This document shows, piece by piece, positions 1 through 10,753 of a DNA stretch of 64,000 bases (its first letter is position 1; every line of letters starts with the position of its first letter). Under the pieces are notes generated by a model. The model made no database searches and was not told the DNA's origin. It saw nothing but the letters and a program-made list of their open reading frames with translations. A program made the position numbers and the translations under genes. Location: contig CP075496.1 in NCBI GenBank assembly GCA_021613535.1, positions 9,362,001 to 9,426,000 on the forward strand, given 5' to 3'. The stretch comes from Adineta vaga. Taxonomy: Eukaryota; Rotifera.

Positions 1-41
1 ATCTATCAAGAATTCTATCGAATATTCTTTTCATCATATAG

Positions 42-380
42 ACTCTCAATTTAACTCGTTTATGTATACATAAAAATACTACTGATACAAAACTTCTCCT
101 CACTCAAAAATTTCAATCTAAACCGCCAACTGAAATCTATCATTTACATGCTTATATTGATTTATATTTAGCAAAAAAACAAGCAGAATCGTTAGATCGA
201 ACGACAAATACTTCAATATATTCAATTGAATTTAGTAAGAAATTTCTTTCACCTATTTCTTTTCAAAAGAACATTACAATTGATAATCAAACATATCCTA
301 CTGTTGATAATATTGATGAGCATCTCGTGCATTTTTATACAAAAAAATACATGCATGATGTAATACCAAGTCGACCTTGA
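42..380 (+). CDS. 3' end of an unidentified gene (partial)
   Basis: An open frame runs from just after an in-frame TAG at 39-41 to a TGA at 378-380. It encodes about 112 residues with a natural amino-acid mix, for example PTEIYHLHAYIDLYLAKKQA. No initiating Met is visible, so this is probably the last exon of a gene entering from the left edge, or a relic. I do not recognise the family. Codon usage resembles the real genes nearby, which is the main reason for listing it. Confidence 0.35.
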   Translation, partial: TLNLTRLCIHKNTTDTKLLLTQKFQSKPPTEIYHLHAYIDLYLAKKQAESLDRTTNTSIYSIEFSKKFLSPISFQKNITIDNQTYPTVDNIDEHLVHFYTKKYMHDVIPSRP

Positions 381-557
381 AAACGTTCTTGTATGAATCA
401 AACAAATTCAGATCGATAAAACTATTTTAGTTTCTTTACTATAGATTATTTGTAATAAAATGCATCGTTTTTATCTCATTTTGATTACTTGTATTTTTTC
501 GATAATTACTACATTCAAACATACTCTATAATTATATGTGAAAAGTTCATACATCAT

Positions 558-2529
558 TTATTCGTAAAGAATCGTACATTGAATTCCATCATCCTTTTGT
601 TGTTTTAAATCTTGAAGATCGATATCTAACATACAGTGTTGATGTTCATTTGTTGGACATAAATGTGATGTAAACCACCATTCTGATTCAGGTAATAAAC
701 CGGGATGATTATCTGTAACACGTACCATCAGACCAGTGCAAACAATAGTCGAATTTGGATCATTAAAATCCATAATTGTTTTATTTTTTGCATCAATAAT
801 CCATTCAATAACATCGTTGCTTATATTAGGATCTATAATAGGACTTTTAGCATCCAAGGTTTCACGATCAATCTTTTTTATATTCTCTGGACGAACTCGA
901 CACTGTAATACAAATTGAACATATTTACCATTTTTAACAAATATTTTTTCGTCTGTTGATTCAATTTCTTTCACTTCACTATATCTTGGATGAGATGCAT
1001 AGATAATCGATGGGGTAACATATATTCCTGCACCGTGATTAACTGCCGTAGCTGGTCTTAATCCACTTAATAAAATTGATAGACCATTTGAAAATTTCGT
1101 ACCATGGTAACATATACACCATCCTTTAAATTTCTCATAGAATTGATCAGTTACATAAAAGGAATGCCTTTTCCATCCAACTGGACAATAATATGGATGT
1201 TGGCCACGATCTCGTCCATCTTCAAGATTACCTGTCCAATGCGAATGATCTATATCATAAATACGATTATATTTTGGATATAGATTTATTTCATAACGCA
1301 ACTCTTGTTTTGCAGGCAATTTTTGAATATTACCCATATACATGAATATGACTTTTAATCCAGCTAAATCTTGTATTCTATCTGTTAGTGAGTCATAAAA
1401 AGCTTTAATATTGATTTTTCGCCTAACAGAAAGAAAATCTTTGAAAATCTCTGTAATTACTTTAACACAACCGATCTGTATTTTTCGAATAACGATATCA
1501 TCCGTATTGAATATTTCACAAATTTGTTTTAAAAAGATTTTTGCATCAAATTCATTATAATCTACATCAATGACAAATATTAAATATATTGATGTTAAAT
1601 TAGTATCATTTTGAAACAAATCATCAGACACAGATATGAGTGGCATTTGTGTAATGTGAAAATATTCTTTACACTTTTTGTAATATGTTTCTTCTTCTGG
1701 TGGTATTGATTCTTCAAATGTTTCAATTGTTTCTTCGGAAGACACATCTGAATTATGGTCGGCACAAAATAGAAGAAGGATTATATTAAAAACTTACTTT
1801 GATCATTGGATTTCTGTAAATCAATGTGAGGTAAAGTTTGATCTATAAAAAGTATAACATTGAAAGTTTTAAAGTTTTGAAGTATAAAAAAACTGAAGTA
1901 TGGGATGAGAATTCTCTGAACTAGATTTCTATCATTTACTTCGTTTCGTCAAATTTGTATTTTAAAGAATTCTGAGATTTTTTTTATGATAATAGACAAA
2001 TCATGTTCTTCTATAATAGTATAGATTTTAATCGCAAATAATGGAAACTTAATATACTTTGACTGTTCAGTTATAGACACTTACTTATTTTCATCCATAT
2101 TTCAGTTAATTGTAAATCATGGTTTCTATACTGTTCATTTAGAGCAACTATTTGTTTCTGTAAATCATCCTTATCAATTTTTAATACTTTGCATTCTTCA
2201 TTCAAATCATGGATTTGTGTTTTCAATTGATTTTCCCATTCATTTCTATGATTTATTTTCTGTTGTAGTTGTTGATTTTCAATTATTAGATCCTCAACTT
2301 GTGTTTTGAGTTCCTGATTTCTATTAACAAGTATATCAAACAATGTATCAAGTCTCTTGATCTTCTCTTGAAGTTCCTTGTTATCATTTTCAAGTTGTTC
2401 GTATCGTCTATTACTAACAATCAATTGTTTAATACTGGAGTTCTCCGACTGAATGTATTCGTCGCGATTCTTATATTCCAGATTTGATTTTTTGCAAGCT
2501 GTACGATTTGAGAAGCGTTGGTCAACCAT
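558..2529 (-). CDS. Coiled-coil / PARP-like (ADP-ribosyltransferase-fold) protein
   Basis: Three exons join in frame: 2529-2085, 1842-1798 and 1747-558 (559 aa). Both introns have GTAAGT donors and AG acceptors, and each split codon is completed correctly. Residues about 20-145 form a long coiled coil rich in Glu, Gln and Leu. Residues about 215-295 look like a small alpha/beta (ferredoxin-like) domain. The C-terminal part contains GQHPYYCPVGWKRHSFYV, then CYHGTKFSNGL (His about 378) and GAGIYVTP (about 403-410). This resembles the His...GIY core of PARP-type ADP-ribosyltransferases. A paralogue with the same layout lies at 34528-36210. Enzymatic activity is inferred only; the catalytic Glu was not identified. 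The start is ATG 2529, but a further upstream exon is possible (see 2553-2738). Confidence 0.7.
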
Positions 2530-2552
2530 ATTAATCTTCGTACGACTATTCA

Positions 2553-2738
2553 GCTGAAATCTTTCTGAGACATATATGAACTGTCGTGATAATCAGCCCA
2601 AGGACGATCATCCTGCACTTTGTTCTCAGAGTTCAATTCATAAGATACACGACCATAAGACGTCGTTCTTGTTCGACTAATGGCAGCATTTTCACATACT
2701 CTACACTTGAATTTTGTATCGTTCGCTTGTCGTTCCAT
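2553..2738 (-). CDS. Possible first exon of the coiled-coil/PARP-like gene
   Basis: An ATG-initiated frame of 62 codons ends at TGA 2550, about 20 bases upstream of the Met chosen for the next gene and in another frame. It contains a Cys-x2-Cys pair (FKCRVCENAA). The downstream gene is open upstream of its ATG back to TTTCAG|CTG, a plausible acceptor. The two may therefore be exons of one gene, but no good GTAAGT donor is visible, so the link is unproven. It could also be a frameshifted 5' end or an upstream ORF. Confidence 0.3.
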
Positions 2739-4511
2739 GTATTTCCAGATTTTTTGTCGTTATTGTTTATTCACAGTTTGTATTTCAACTCACCCGTTCG
2801 ATGTAATCTTTTACAAATGAAAAGAATCTATCCGTGATAAAAGTAAACTCATTTGTAGTGTTTCTGTTTACTTTCTCCTGATCAGACCGAAGGAGGAATG
2901 GAAGGAAACATATAGAAATTACAAAAGACGATTGTATAAAAAGCATCGAATAGAAAACGTAAGGAGAGAGACAAAACGTTTGCCGATGAAAACAACAATC
3001 TATATGATTTCATGACAGTTTTTATTAAATGAGCAAATGAAAATAAATTATAACAATAGTACAGTAGGAGTAAAAAACCTTGCACAAAATTGAAATTTTT
3101 TTAGAACGATTTTCTTACTCTTCGAAAGCAATTATGAAATTCAGTTGTCCAGGAATATATGTACGCTAGCTATAGGACACATGGACCATACGAAAATGTG
3201 ATTTGTTTTCTTTTTTGTATATATATATATACATTTAATTATGACCTTATCTAGTTATTTGAATCACATATCAATATAATGTTACTGGAACAAAGATTTA
3301 CGATCTACGTCTACAATCCATCTTACAACAAATAACCTACTCAGGACTGCCCATTACAATCTTAATAGATTGAAACAAACGAATTCACTTAGACATCGAA
3401 GATGTATAATAGTCGACCACGCATTCTAGTGAAAATGAGAAAAAGTTATCGACAACATATTATTTATCCGTATCTGCACGAATGTGGTTATAGAAGTATT
3501 TTAACCAAAAAATCATATGTTAACATTTGATCATAAAAATTATGTGTTCAATGGGATAAGCATTACACAAACGATAACTTTACAAATACAATATTTACAG
3601 GTCAAGACTCATTCTATTTTTTTTAACTGAAGAATTCAAAAATACTGAAATGTGGTGTCCAATAGCATTTTTTATAGGCTTTCAACTATATACAAAACTG
3701 CTTGAAAGTCACATACATATAGGAATATATTTCCATAACAAGATGTGCAAGTTTGTCTGACTCCAACTTTACATATGCATAAAGAGAAAGACACTGAAAA
3801 ATATATCGTAAAATATTGTGGAACAGACCAATGGTTTAAGATAAATATTGGCTGAATGAGAAGTGAACTATGTTCATATATAATATCCTCATATGAGATG
3901 AGAAAAATAATCTTGTATTTGATTCGCCGTAAGAAGACGATGCGGACGACACTAATAGAGAAGAAAACACATTTTTCTTGAGTTTTTATCCTGTTATTGA
4001 AACCTACAATTGTATACTTGAATAATTTGTATTTATACAACAGAGTTGTTCAGCAAGGTGATACTTTAATTATATAAGATATAAAACACTCTCTTAATTA
4101 CAATTAGAATATATCTATTATGTTCGTTGTACCAGGTAATATAGATGCGAAAGAATACATAATTCTCAGTACGTCTCTATTATTGTTATATACAATATAA
4201 TGCCACTGAACGTGATATAATCGAGAAATCGAATAGAAAGGTTTGTTCTCGTTTCGTCAAAAACCAAAACGAATCAATGTTTTCGAATAATTCAGTCACT
4301 ATAGACATGTATTAGGCTAATCAAGAAGTCTCATCAGTTGTCTATTTATCAATGAATGATAGATACATTTTACTTAATTTATTGAAGTCATGTTCTTGGA
4401 GTATTTCACTTGTAGAAAACTATTTACTAATTTCAACTACGAAATGAACAAGACATACGCAAACACAGATTACTGGAAAAAAGAGTGGGTGTGTTTCTAT
4501 TCATTGATTAT
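2739..4511. other. Intergenic, no gene recognised
   Basis: About 1.8 kb of AT-rich DNA between two minus-strand genes. It holds a short TA dinucleotide run near 3221-3234 and scattered minor ORFs. The longest (minus strand, 3672-4040) has low-complexity Ile/Phe/Tyr composition and no family resemblance. No RNA gene or mobile element was recognised. Confidence 0.5.
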
Positions 4512-5171
4512 TTAAAATGATATTTTCCATATGAATGACACATGAAATAGTGTTATTAGTAAGGAAACGGAGAGAGAACCCAAATGAGATGCATGATTAT
4601 TCCAACTTTCGCCATCTTTCTCACTTTGATTAAGTAATAGATCGAAATTCAATGGTTGAAATAGTTCCAAACGATGAAAATCCGGTTTAGTACTTTCAGG
4701 TGGTGCTGGATACAGTGCTTCATAAGTACGAGTTGCATTTTGACCATGGATAGCAAATGCATTAAAACGATCCATGCGACCAGGAAGATGAGCACGCGGT
4801 ATAAGTGCCCGACCAATCCATTGATTGCCTGACAGCCATTCAACGCGATAGTCGGGTAATGGTAGCAGTTGTTTGAGTGTTTTACGTTGATCGATTAATA
4901 AGAGAACGATGTAATGTCCATGAGGAGAAAATTCTAGTTCTATATAATGATTTGTTGATGATGATAAGAGAAAGAGTTCGACAACTTCATAATTCCATAG
5001 TTCTGGAAAAGGACCTGGAGGTGTCATTGCAGGAGCTGGATCGTTAAAAAATGGTGCATTAATCTCAACGAGTAGATCATTTCTATCAGCGGTTGATGAA
5101 AGAGTAATTTGTATTGGTGAATGATTCGAAATAACAGTGGAATTCCACAATCTTCTGATTGTAAAATTCAT
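4512..5171 (-). CDS. UPF0462 family protein (C4orf33 homologue)
   Basis: Single exon, 219 aa from the Met at 5171 (MNFTIRRLWNS). Upstream in-frame codons exist, but this Met aligns with the start of the animal family. Hallmarks of UPF0462/C4orf33 are visible in order: INAPFFNDPAPAM, PFPELWNYEVVELFLL, LEFSPHGHYIVLLL, FNAFAIHGQ, YEALYPAPPES and KPDFHRLE. The core matches the usual length of about 200 aa. The last 25 or so residues form an extra hydrophobic tail (SVSLLITLFHVSFIW) that I do not recall from vertebrate members. The molecular function of this family is unknown. It is probably a native metazoan gene. Confidence 0.88.
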   Translation of the reverse strand: MNFTIRRLWNSTVISNHSPIQITLSSTADRNDLLVEINAPFFNDPAPAMTPPGPFPELWNYEVVELFLLSSSTNHYIELEFSPHGHYIVLLLIDQRKTLKQLLPLPDYRVEWLSGNQWIGRALIPRAHLPGRMDRFNAFAIHGQNATRTYEALYPAPPESTKPDFHRLELFQPLNFDLLLNQSEKDGESWNNHASHLGSLSVSLLITLFHVSFIWKISF

Positions 5172-5582
5172 TATCGTAGATGTTACTGAATATTTACAGC
5201 AGAGTAGAAAAAAAGCATGAAAGATAGGAGATGGTCGCATAATAATTTTCTGTATGTCTTTTCAGCAAGAAAAAAAAAAGAAATTGACTAATCGTTTTTA
5301 TAACTTTCACACAAAACAGATTCAACTCTGACCGAAAGAAAGAAAAGAACAGAAAAAGAATTTATTACGAATCGATTATTCTTATCTATTAAATGCAGTA
5401 CGACCCATATAGTGTGTCTTATCGCGTTCTGTTATTTTCTCTGTAAAGATCAATTGCATCTTCTTACGTTTCTACTTATATATCAAATAAATGTTAAATA
5501 GATTTTGCATATCATATTCTTTTCAATAAGATTGATATTTATGTATATTGTCGTTATATCAAACAACTTTCAAACATATAAT

Positions 5583-7931
5583 CTAACAGTCATTCAAAGC
5601 AACACTTTCGTCAAGAGATATGAATTGATTTGCTCTTTTATCAATGGTTGATGTTGTAGCTACATTCCATCGCTGTAAATAAAATAGAGAAAATGAAAGT
5701 TAACTTTCATAATTAAAGAAGAAGAAGAAGAAGTATCAATACCTCTTTGAATGTTCCCTTTTGTCTTACAAAGAAAATAATTGCATAGATAGGAATAGCT
5801 AAAATAGATGATAGAGCAATACACCAACCAAGATATTCAGCCCATTTTGGAAAACGATATTTCTTGTAGGTAACTGGTTCATATTTTACAAGACTGAAAA
5901 TAGCTATACTCTATAGAGAAGAAGCAGCATTCATCGATTTCTCAATGAAAAATATCAATTATTTCTTACAATGCATAGTAAAGGAGTTAATACTTTCCAA
6001 CACCATTTCCAATATCTTCCTGGATAATAACCAATCATATCATTGATGTCTTCATAGAAACGATCAGCACCGTAAAACCATGCCACGCCAATACATTCAA
6101 AGAAAAGTACAACAAGTAAACACCAACCACTTGCTGAATAATAATCAAAGATTTTGAATACATACATTCCGCCCTAACTCAATGGACAAATTTTAAAAAA
6201 AGAAACTTTCATCTATCGAATAAAGCATACTTGAGTAACTGTTGATAAACCAATGGCATAGGAAATAGCACAAACTATAGCTATGAAAATTTCTTTATGA
6301 CGACGAAATACTGCCCATTCATCAACACATGCAGTAATGAAACCTTCTAGAGCAACAAACTATTGGAAGAAAAACAAATCAATTATCGCATACAAAAATT
6401 GACTATTTACGAAACCTGACTATCCAGACCGATGAAGATGAGCATAACAAAAAATAATATAGACCAAAATGATGAAAATGGTAACTGAGCAACAGCTGCT
6501 GGATAAACAACAAATGCTAAACCGGGACCTACAACAGATCATATAGTGTTCATAATCATATTTATTGGATGTAAAGTCATAAGATGATATAATTTACCCG
6601 ATTCTGCCACTTCATTGATCGCTTTTCCTTCCGATTTAGCTAAAAATCCAATGACAGAAAATATGACAAAACCACTTAATAAACATGTTCCTTCATTAAA
6701 TACTGTTAATATAAGTGTATCTCTAAATTTCGAATTTCCTTTTTTTAGCAAAAACTATTGCTATTATATACAGTTACCTATAACAATTGATATGACGTTT
6801 ATTGTAGCTACCTAATGCTACAAGAACTCCTAATCCAAGACCGTAACTGAAGAAAATTTGTGTTGCTGCGTCGATCCAAAGCTTCAAAAGAGAAAGAAAA
6901 ATGATACTAGTAAATTCGTTTCCTTATTGAATAACTTACTGCTGAAGTCATTAGTTTAGACATATCAGGTATGAATAGATATTTGATACCATCCATGGCA
7001 CCATCGAGTGTTAAACCTCGGATTAATAAGATTATAAGAAGTAAATACGGAAACATTGATGTGAAATAAACAATCTGTCAAACAATTTACATATGGAAAT
7101 TCATTAAAAAGATTGTCATTGTAAATTACTTTTCCTGTCCATTTAATTCCTTTCCATACACAAAAATAACATAGGATCCAAGCAAATGCCAATGTTATAA
7201 CTAAAGGAATACGGAATGAACCAGATTCACTGATATCATTAGTGATTTGAAGAGCATTATGACTGAATAGCACGTGAATAGATATTTATATGGCATTAAT
7301 TCTTTTTTCAAACTTACTCCCAAAATTCTTTTACAGGATTAGTGAATTTTTCACATGATGTACAATTCATAACCGATGTATAATTACGCAATTGAGCTAA
7401 TGTACGGCATGAATCTTGATTCCACCAGTTACCACATGTAGACCAAGGTAATTCAGATGAACGTGTAAATGAATTATAGATATAATAGAAAGCCCATGCC
7501 AAGACAACAATATAATAACAATTGAGCCAGAATACAATTATTGTTGCTGCATAACCAGCACCTTATACAGAAATCGATCTATAATACAATATGACAGACA
7601 GATGAAATAGTTTACCTTTCAATATAGGACATATTTTCCAAATACCTAAACCACCAATACTTGTAAATTGTCCAAGAGCAACTTCCAGAAAAAATAATGG
7701 AATACCAGCACAGATCAATGTTAAATAGTATGGAATAAGAAATGCTCCTAGAAATATGAAACTAATCGATTTAATCATTGATTTGACTCATAAACTAATC
7801 AAACCTCCTCCATGTTCATAGCATAAATATGGAAATCGCCAAACATTACCAAGACCAATAGCAAAGCCAATGCAAGAGAAAAGGAAATCTGAATTACCTG
7901 ACCACTTATCACGTTTTTCAATATTATTCAT
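5583..7931 (-). CDS. SLC6 family Na+/Cl- dependent neurotransmitter (GABA/creatine/taurine-type) transporter
   Basis: Twelve exons join in frame to give 567 aa: 7931-7805, 7747-7616, 7561-7318, 7262-7130, 7074-6940, 6881-6778, 6722-6598, 6528-6416, 6359-6231, 6173-5970, 5910-5743, 5672-5583. SLC6 signatures appear in order. They include the TM1 segment [58 protein letters not shown], the extracellular loop Cys pair ([12 protein letters not shown]), TM6 [50 protein letters not shown] and [15 protein letters not shown]. The TM6 and loop sequences favour the GABA/taurine/creatine branch over the monoamine branch, but the substrate cannot be fixed. The length fits a complete 12-TM protein. A noncoding 5' exon is possible: a GTAAGT donor at 7972 and a TTAG acceptor at 7935 lie just before the ATG. 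Confidence 0.93.
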
Positions 7932-8950
7932 GATCTAATTTCACAGTTTGTAGGAGACAGTGAAGTACTTACTGTAGCTTTTAAAGTAATTTTGAGAAAT
8001 TCTTCTTATCGTATTTATGTGAATGCTATTATATAATGAATTTAAAACGGAAGTATTTAATAATCAGTCCCCAATCATGTGCAACTTTATGTCAATATGA
8101 TGAAATCTGAAATTTTGACAACGAATAATAACAGAACTAGTTATTGCGTGTATGTAGAAATCATAGTAATGCTATCGTCGATAAATCTATTTTTATCACA
8201 GTAATCATTGTGAATAAAAAATAGTCGTTCTCTTAGTTATATTAATTTCTTCCTGTTGCATATTTATTTACTTTGAATCATACTGCAAACTTAAGCAGTG
8301 TACTTTTAGTAAAGTTTATTTTAATACAGTAATTCTTTCTAAAGAATAAGAGAATATTTTGATTCTATATGTAAATAAAGTGTTACAATGTAATGCGTAT
8401 AGCAAATGTAAATGCATTTCATAAATTCAGAAAATGAAAGCGTCGCTAAAATTTAGTTATCTGTTGACAAAAATCATTAGATGAAAAAACTTGATCGCCG
8501 GAAGAATGATGCAATCGAAATTATTTCAGATATCTGTTGTGCTGTTTACTTTTACTTCGTTGATTATTGTTCAAAAAAAGATATTGATTTGGACATATCA
8601 ATCACGACTGATAGGATAACAATTGAAGATCCATGTGCTTTCTAAAGAAAACACTCATAAACTATAATTCAAATCTGTTCCATTATCATGAAAAATAATC
8701 AACAACGATACGCTTCTAAGGTGCATAAATGCATAATGTGTTCACACCATTATTATAAGGAAAAAAATGTCCTCGTTGTTCATCGTTCTATACGTCTTAG
8801 AAACGATTTTCTTTTCACGAGTTTTCTTCCCGTTCTGTTGTTTTCTTCTCGTACTCAAAAGAGAGACAAAGTAAGAATGCCCGTTGTCATGTAATGTTTT
8901 TCATCACCAATATACTTTCGTAGTAAACGCATTCCTATATATATAGATCA
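7932..8950. other. Divergent intergenic region between SLC6 and coilin-like genes
   Basis: About 1 kb lies between two divergently transcribed genes, so it should hold both promoters. A possible 38-nt 5'-UTR intron of the SLC6 gene lies at 7935-7972. A small plus-strand ORF at 8688-8894 has no recognisable content. No repeats or RNA genes were seen. Confidence 0.5.
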
Positions 8951-10732
8951 ATGTCTTCATCACTTCGTGTAAAAATTGAATTTAATTATAAAAACCAAAA
9001 GAATAATACTCCATTGAAATTCATGTATTTAATTCATTCTCCTGCCACAACTACGATCGAAAAACTTATTTCAATTCTTCAACAGTATATTATTGATCAA
9101 TTTATTTATGAGAATATACATATAGTTAATTTACTTACTGAAGATGGATATTTATTAATGAAAAATGATCTATGCAGTGATATTCTTAATCGTAATGAAA
9201 AGTTAATCTGCGTTGACATGTATCGATTCGTCGTAGAAAACAGTAATACAATAGACATGGACAAAGCTTGGTTAAAACTCGAACATCATGATACTACAGA
9301 TGATATTCAAAAGTATCTTTGCGTTGGTTTAAATGATGTTGGTAAATTCTATATATATTTATGGGGTGGACGATTGAAGAAAGAGTTATATTTATTTAAT
9401 ACCATTGAGCTACTTGCATTAGTACATAAGAAACAAAAAGGTAAAGAATTATCTTCTAAAAAATTATTCATATGTCATTCTTTAGATGTTAGTCTTTCTG
9501 TCATGAGAGTTTCCGAAACATCACCATTTGAATGGTTTATAGAAGCAATATTCGAACAAGATTTCACTACAGATAATACTTTGATACTAAAAGGTAATCT
9601 TAGAGCAGGTGATATGACTCAAATTAAGACTGGTACACTTCGAATTAGTCTTAATAAAAACACGAAAACAATCGAGCATTGGGAAGTGACACACTTATCA
9701 ATTGAGTCTGACGATCTTAGTCATACTACAGAACAAGAACTAAGCCGATTAAATCAACTGAAAGATCTCGTTTCACCTCCAAAACGAACTGGTCCTACAA
9801 TTGACACGACTGTACTACCTACTAAAATAGATACCTATGAATGTGACGGTGATTCAGTTCTACGAATAGTTCAAGGTAATGCTTCCGTTGAAATGGCACA
9901 AGACACTCATGCACGTGATAGTAACTTTCGTAATTTTATCACTATTACAAATCTGATTATTTCAAAGAAACCAGTTGTATTACCCGAAATTTTAAATCAT
10001 AAACGATCAACACCGGCTGAAAAACCTATTTCTATTGTTCGTGTCAATGTTCAATACCAAAAATCTGATGGTAAATGGATTGATTGTCAGAATTCTAAGA
10101 TTATCGTCACATCTGCGCAGTCGAATGAAAAACAAAGACAGGGTAGTGCAATCCTAAATATTGAACCAGATAAAATCGTTTCTGTATCTATCGAAACAGC
10201 AATTCTTGTGAAAGGTAAACCAAACAGATCAAATGATACTCGTAATCGTGCTCATCGAAGTTTACCACAACCATTAAAATTAAAGATTATTCTTACTGAT
10301 AATCTAACTAAAACATGTTCTCTCATTATTGAACAGATAAATGAACCATTACAGTTGATAACGAAAGAAATCTTTGGTATGAAATGGAAAAATGAGATGA
10401 AAAAACTGATCGCATTTATTTATGCTGATGATTGTGAATATGATGAACGTATTTATATTGGAATTTATCTTTCAAATAATGATTTGTTAGTAGTCGATGA
10501 TGGAAGCAAACGTATTTGGATGCAAAAATCACAAATGCGTACAATGCAATGGAATGCGAAAAAGAATAAAATAACAGAAGAATCTGCAAGTTTTCTCGGT
10601 GATTCACAAACGAAAATCATCTGGTTATTTGATTCAGAAACATATTTATTCTACGCACTTCGAGTTGAACTAACGACAACAACATCACAAACCATAGAAA
10701 CAGTACTATTACCATTGGATGAAATGGATTGA
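8951..10732 (+). CDS. Coilin-like protein (N-terminal ubiquitin-like fold, C-terminal Tudor-like region)
   Basis: Intronless, 593 aa, with ATG at 8951. Residues 4-95 (RVKIEFNYK...LKFMYLIHS...IEKLISILQQYI...LLTEDGYLL) resemble the coilin N-terminal self-association domain in strand order and hydrophobic spacing. The middle is mostly polar, with further beta-rich stretches around residues 110-250. The C-terminus has a compact region (LIAFIYADDCEYDERIYIGI, DDGSKRIWMQ) that could be an atypical Tudor domain, as in coilin. Coilin organises Cajal bodies; here that role is only an inference. The gene meets the next one tail to tail, 21 bases apart. An unrelated bdelloid-specific protein is the alternative. 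Confidence 0.5.
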   Translation: MSSSLRVKIEFNYKNQKNNTPLKFMYLIHSPATTTIEKLISILQQYIIDQFIYENIHIVNLLTEDGYLLMKNDLCSDILNRNEKLICVDMYRFVVENSNTIDMDKAWLKLEHHDTTDDIQKYLCVGLNDVGKFYIYLWGGRLKKELYLFNTIELLALVHKKQKGKELSSKKLFICHSLDVSLSVMRVSETSPFEWFIEAIFEQDFTTDNTLILKGNLRAGDMTQIKTGTLRISLNKNTKTIEHWEVTHLSIESDDLSHTTEQELSRLNQLKDLVSPPKRTGPTIDTTVLPTKIDTYECDGDSVLRIVQGNASVEMAQDTHARDSNFRNFITITNLIISKKPVVLPEILNHKRSTPAEKPISIVRVNVQYQKSDGKWIDCQNSKIIVTSAQSNEKQRQGSAILNIEPDKIVSVSIETAILVKGKPNRSNDTRNRAHRSLPQPLKLKIILTDNLTKTCSLIIEQINEPLQLITKEIFGMKWKNEMKKLIAFIYADDCEYDERIYIGIYLSNNDLLVVDDGSKRIWMQKSQMRTMQWNAKKNKITEESASFLGDSQTKIIWLFDSETYLFYALRVELTTTTSQTIETVLLPLDEMD

Positions 10733-10753
10733 TTTTTTTCTTTTGTTTTATTG

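Noticed and set aside
3672-4040. 122-codon minus-strand ORF
   Set aside because: Low-complexity Ile/Phe/Tyr/Cys composition, no domain, no good context; fits a chance frame in AT-rich DNA.
8688-8894. 68-codon plus-strand ORF upstream of the coilin-like gene
   Set aside because: No domain and in a promoter region; codon content does not resemble neighbouring genes.
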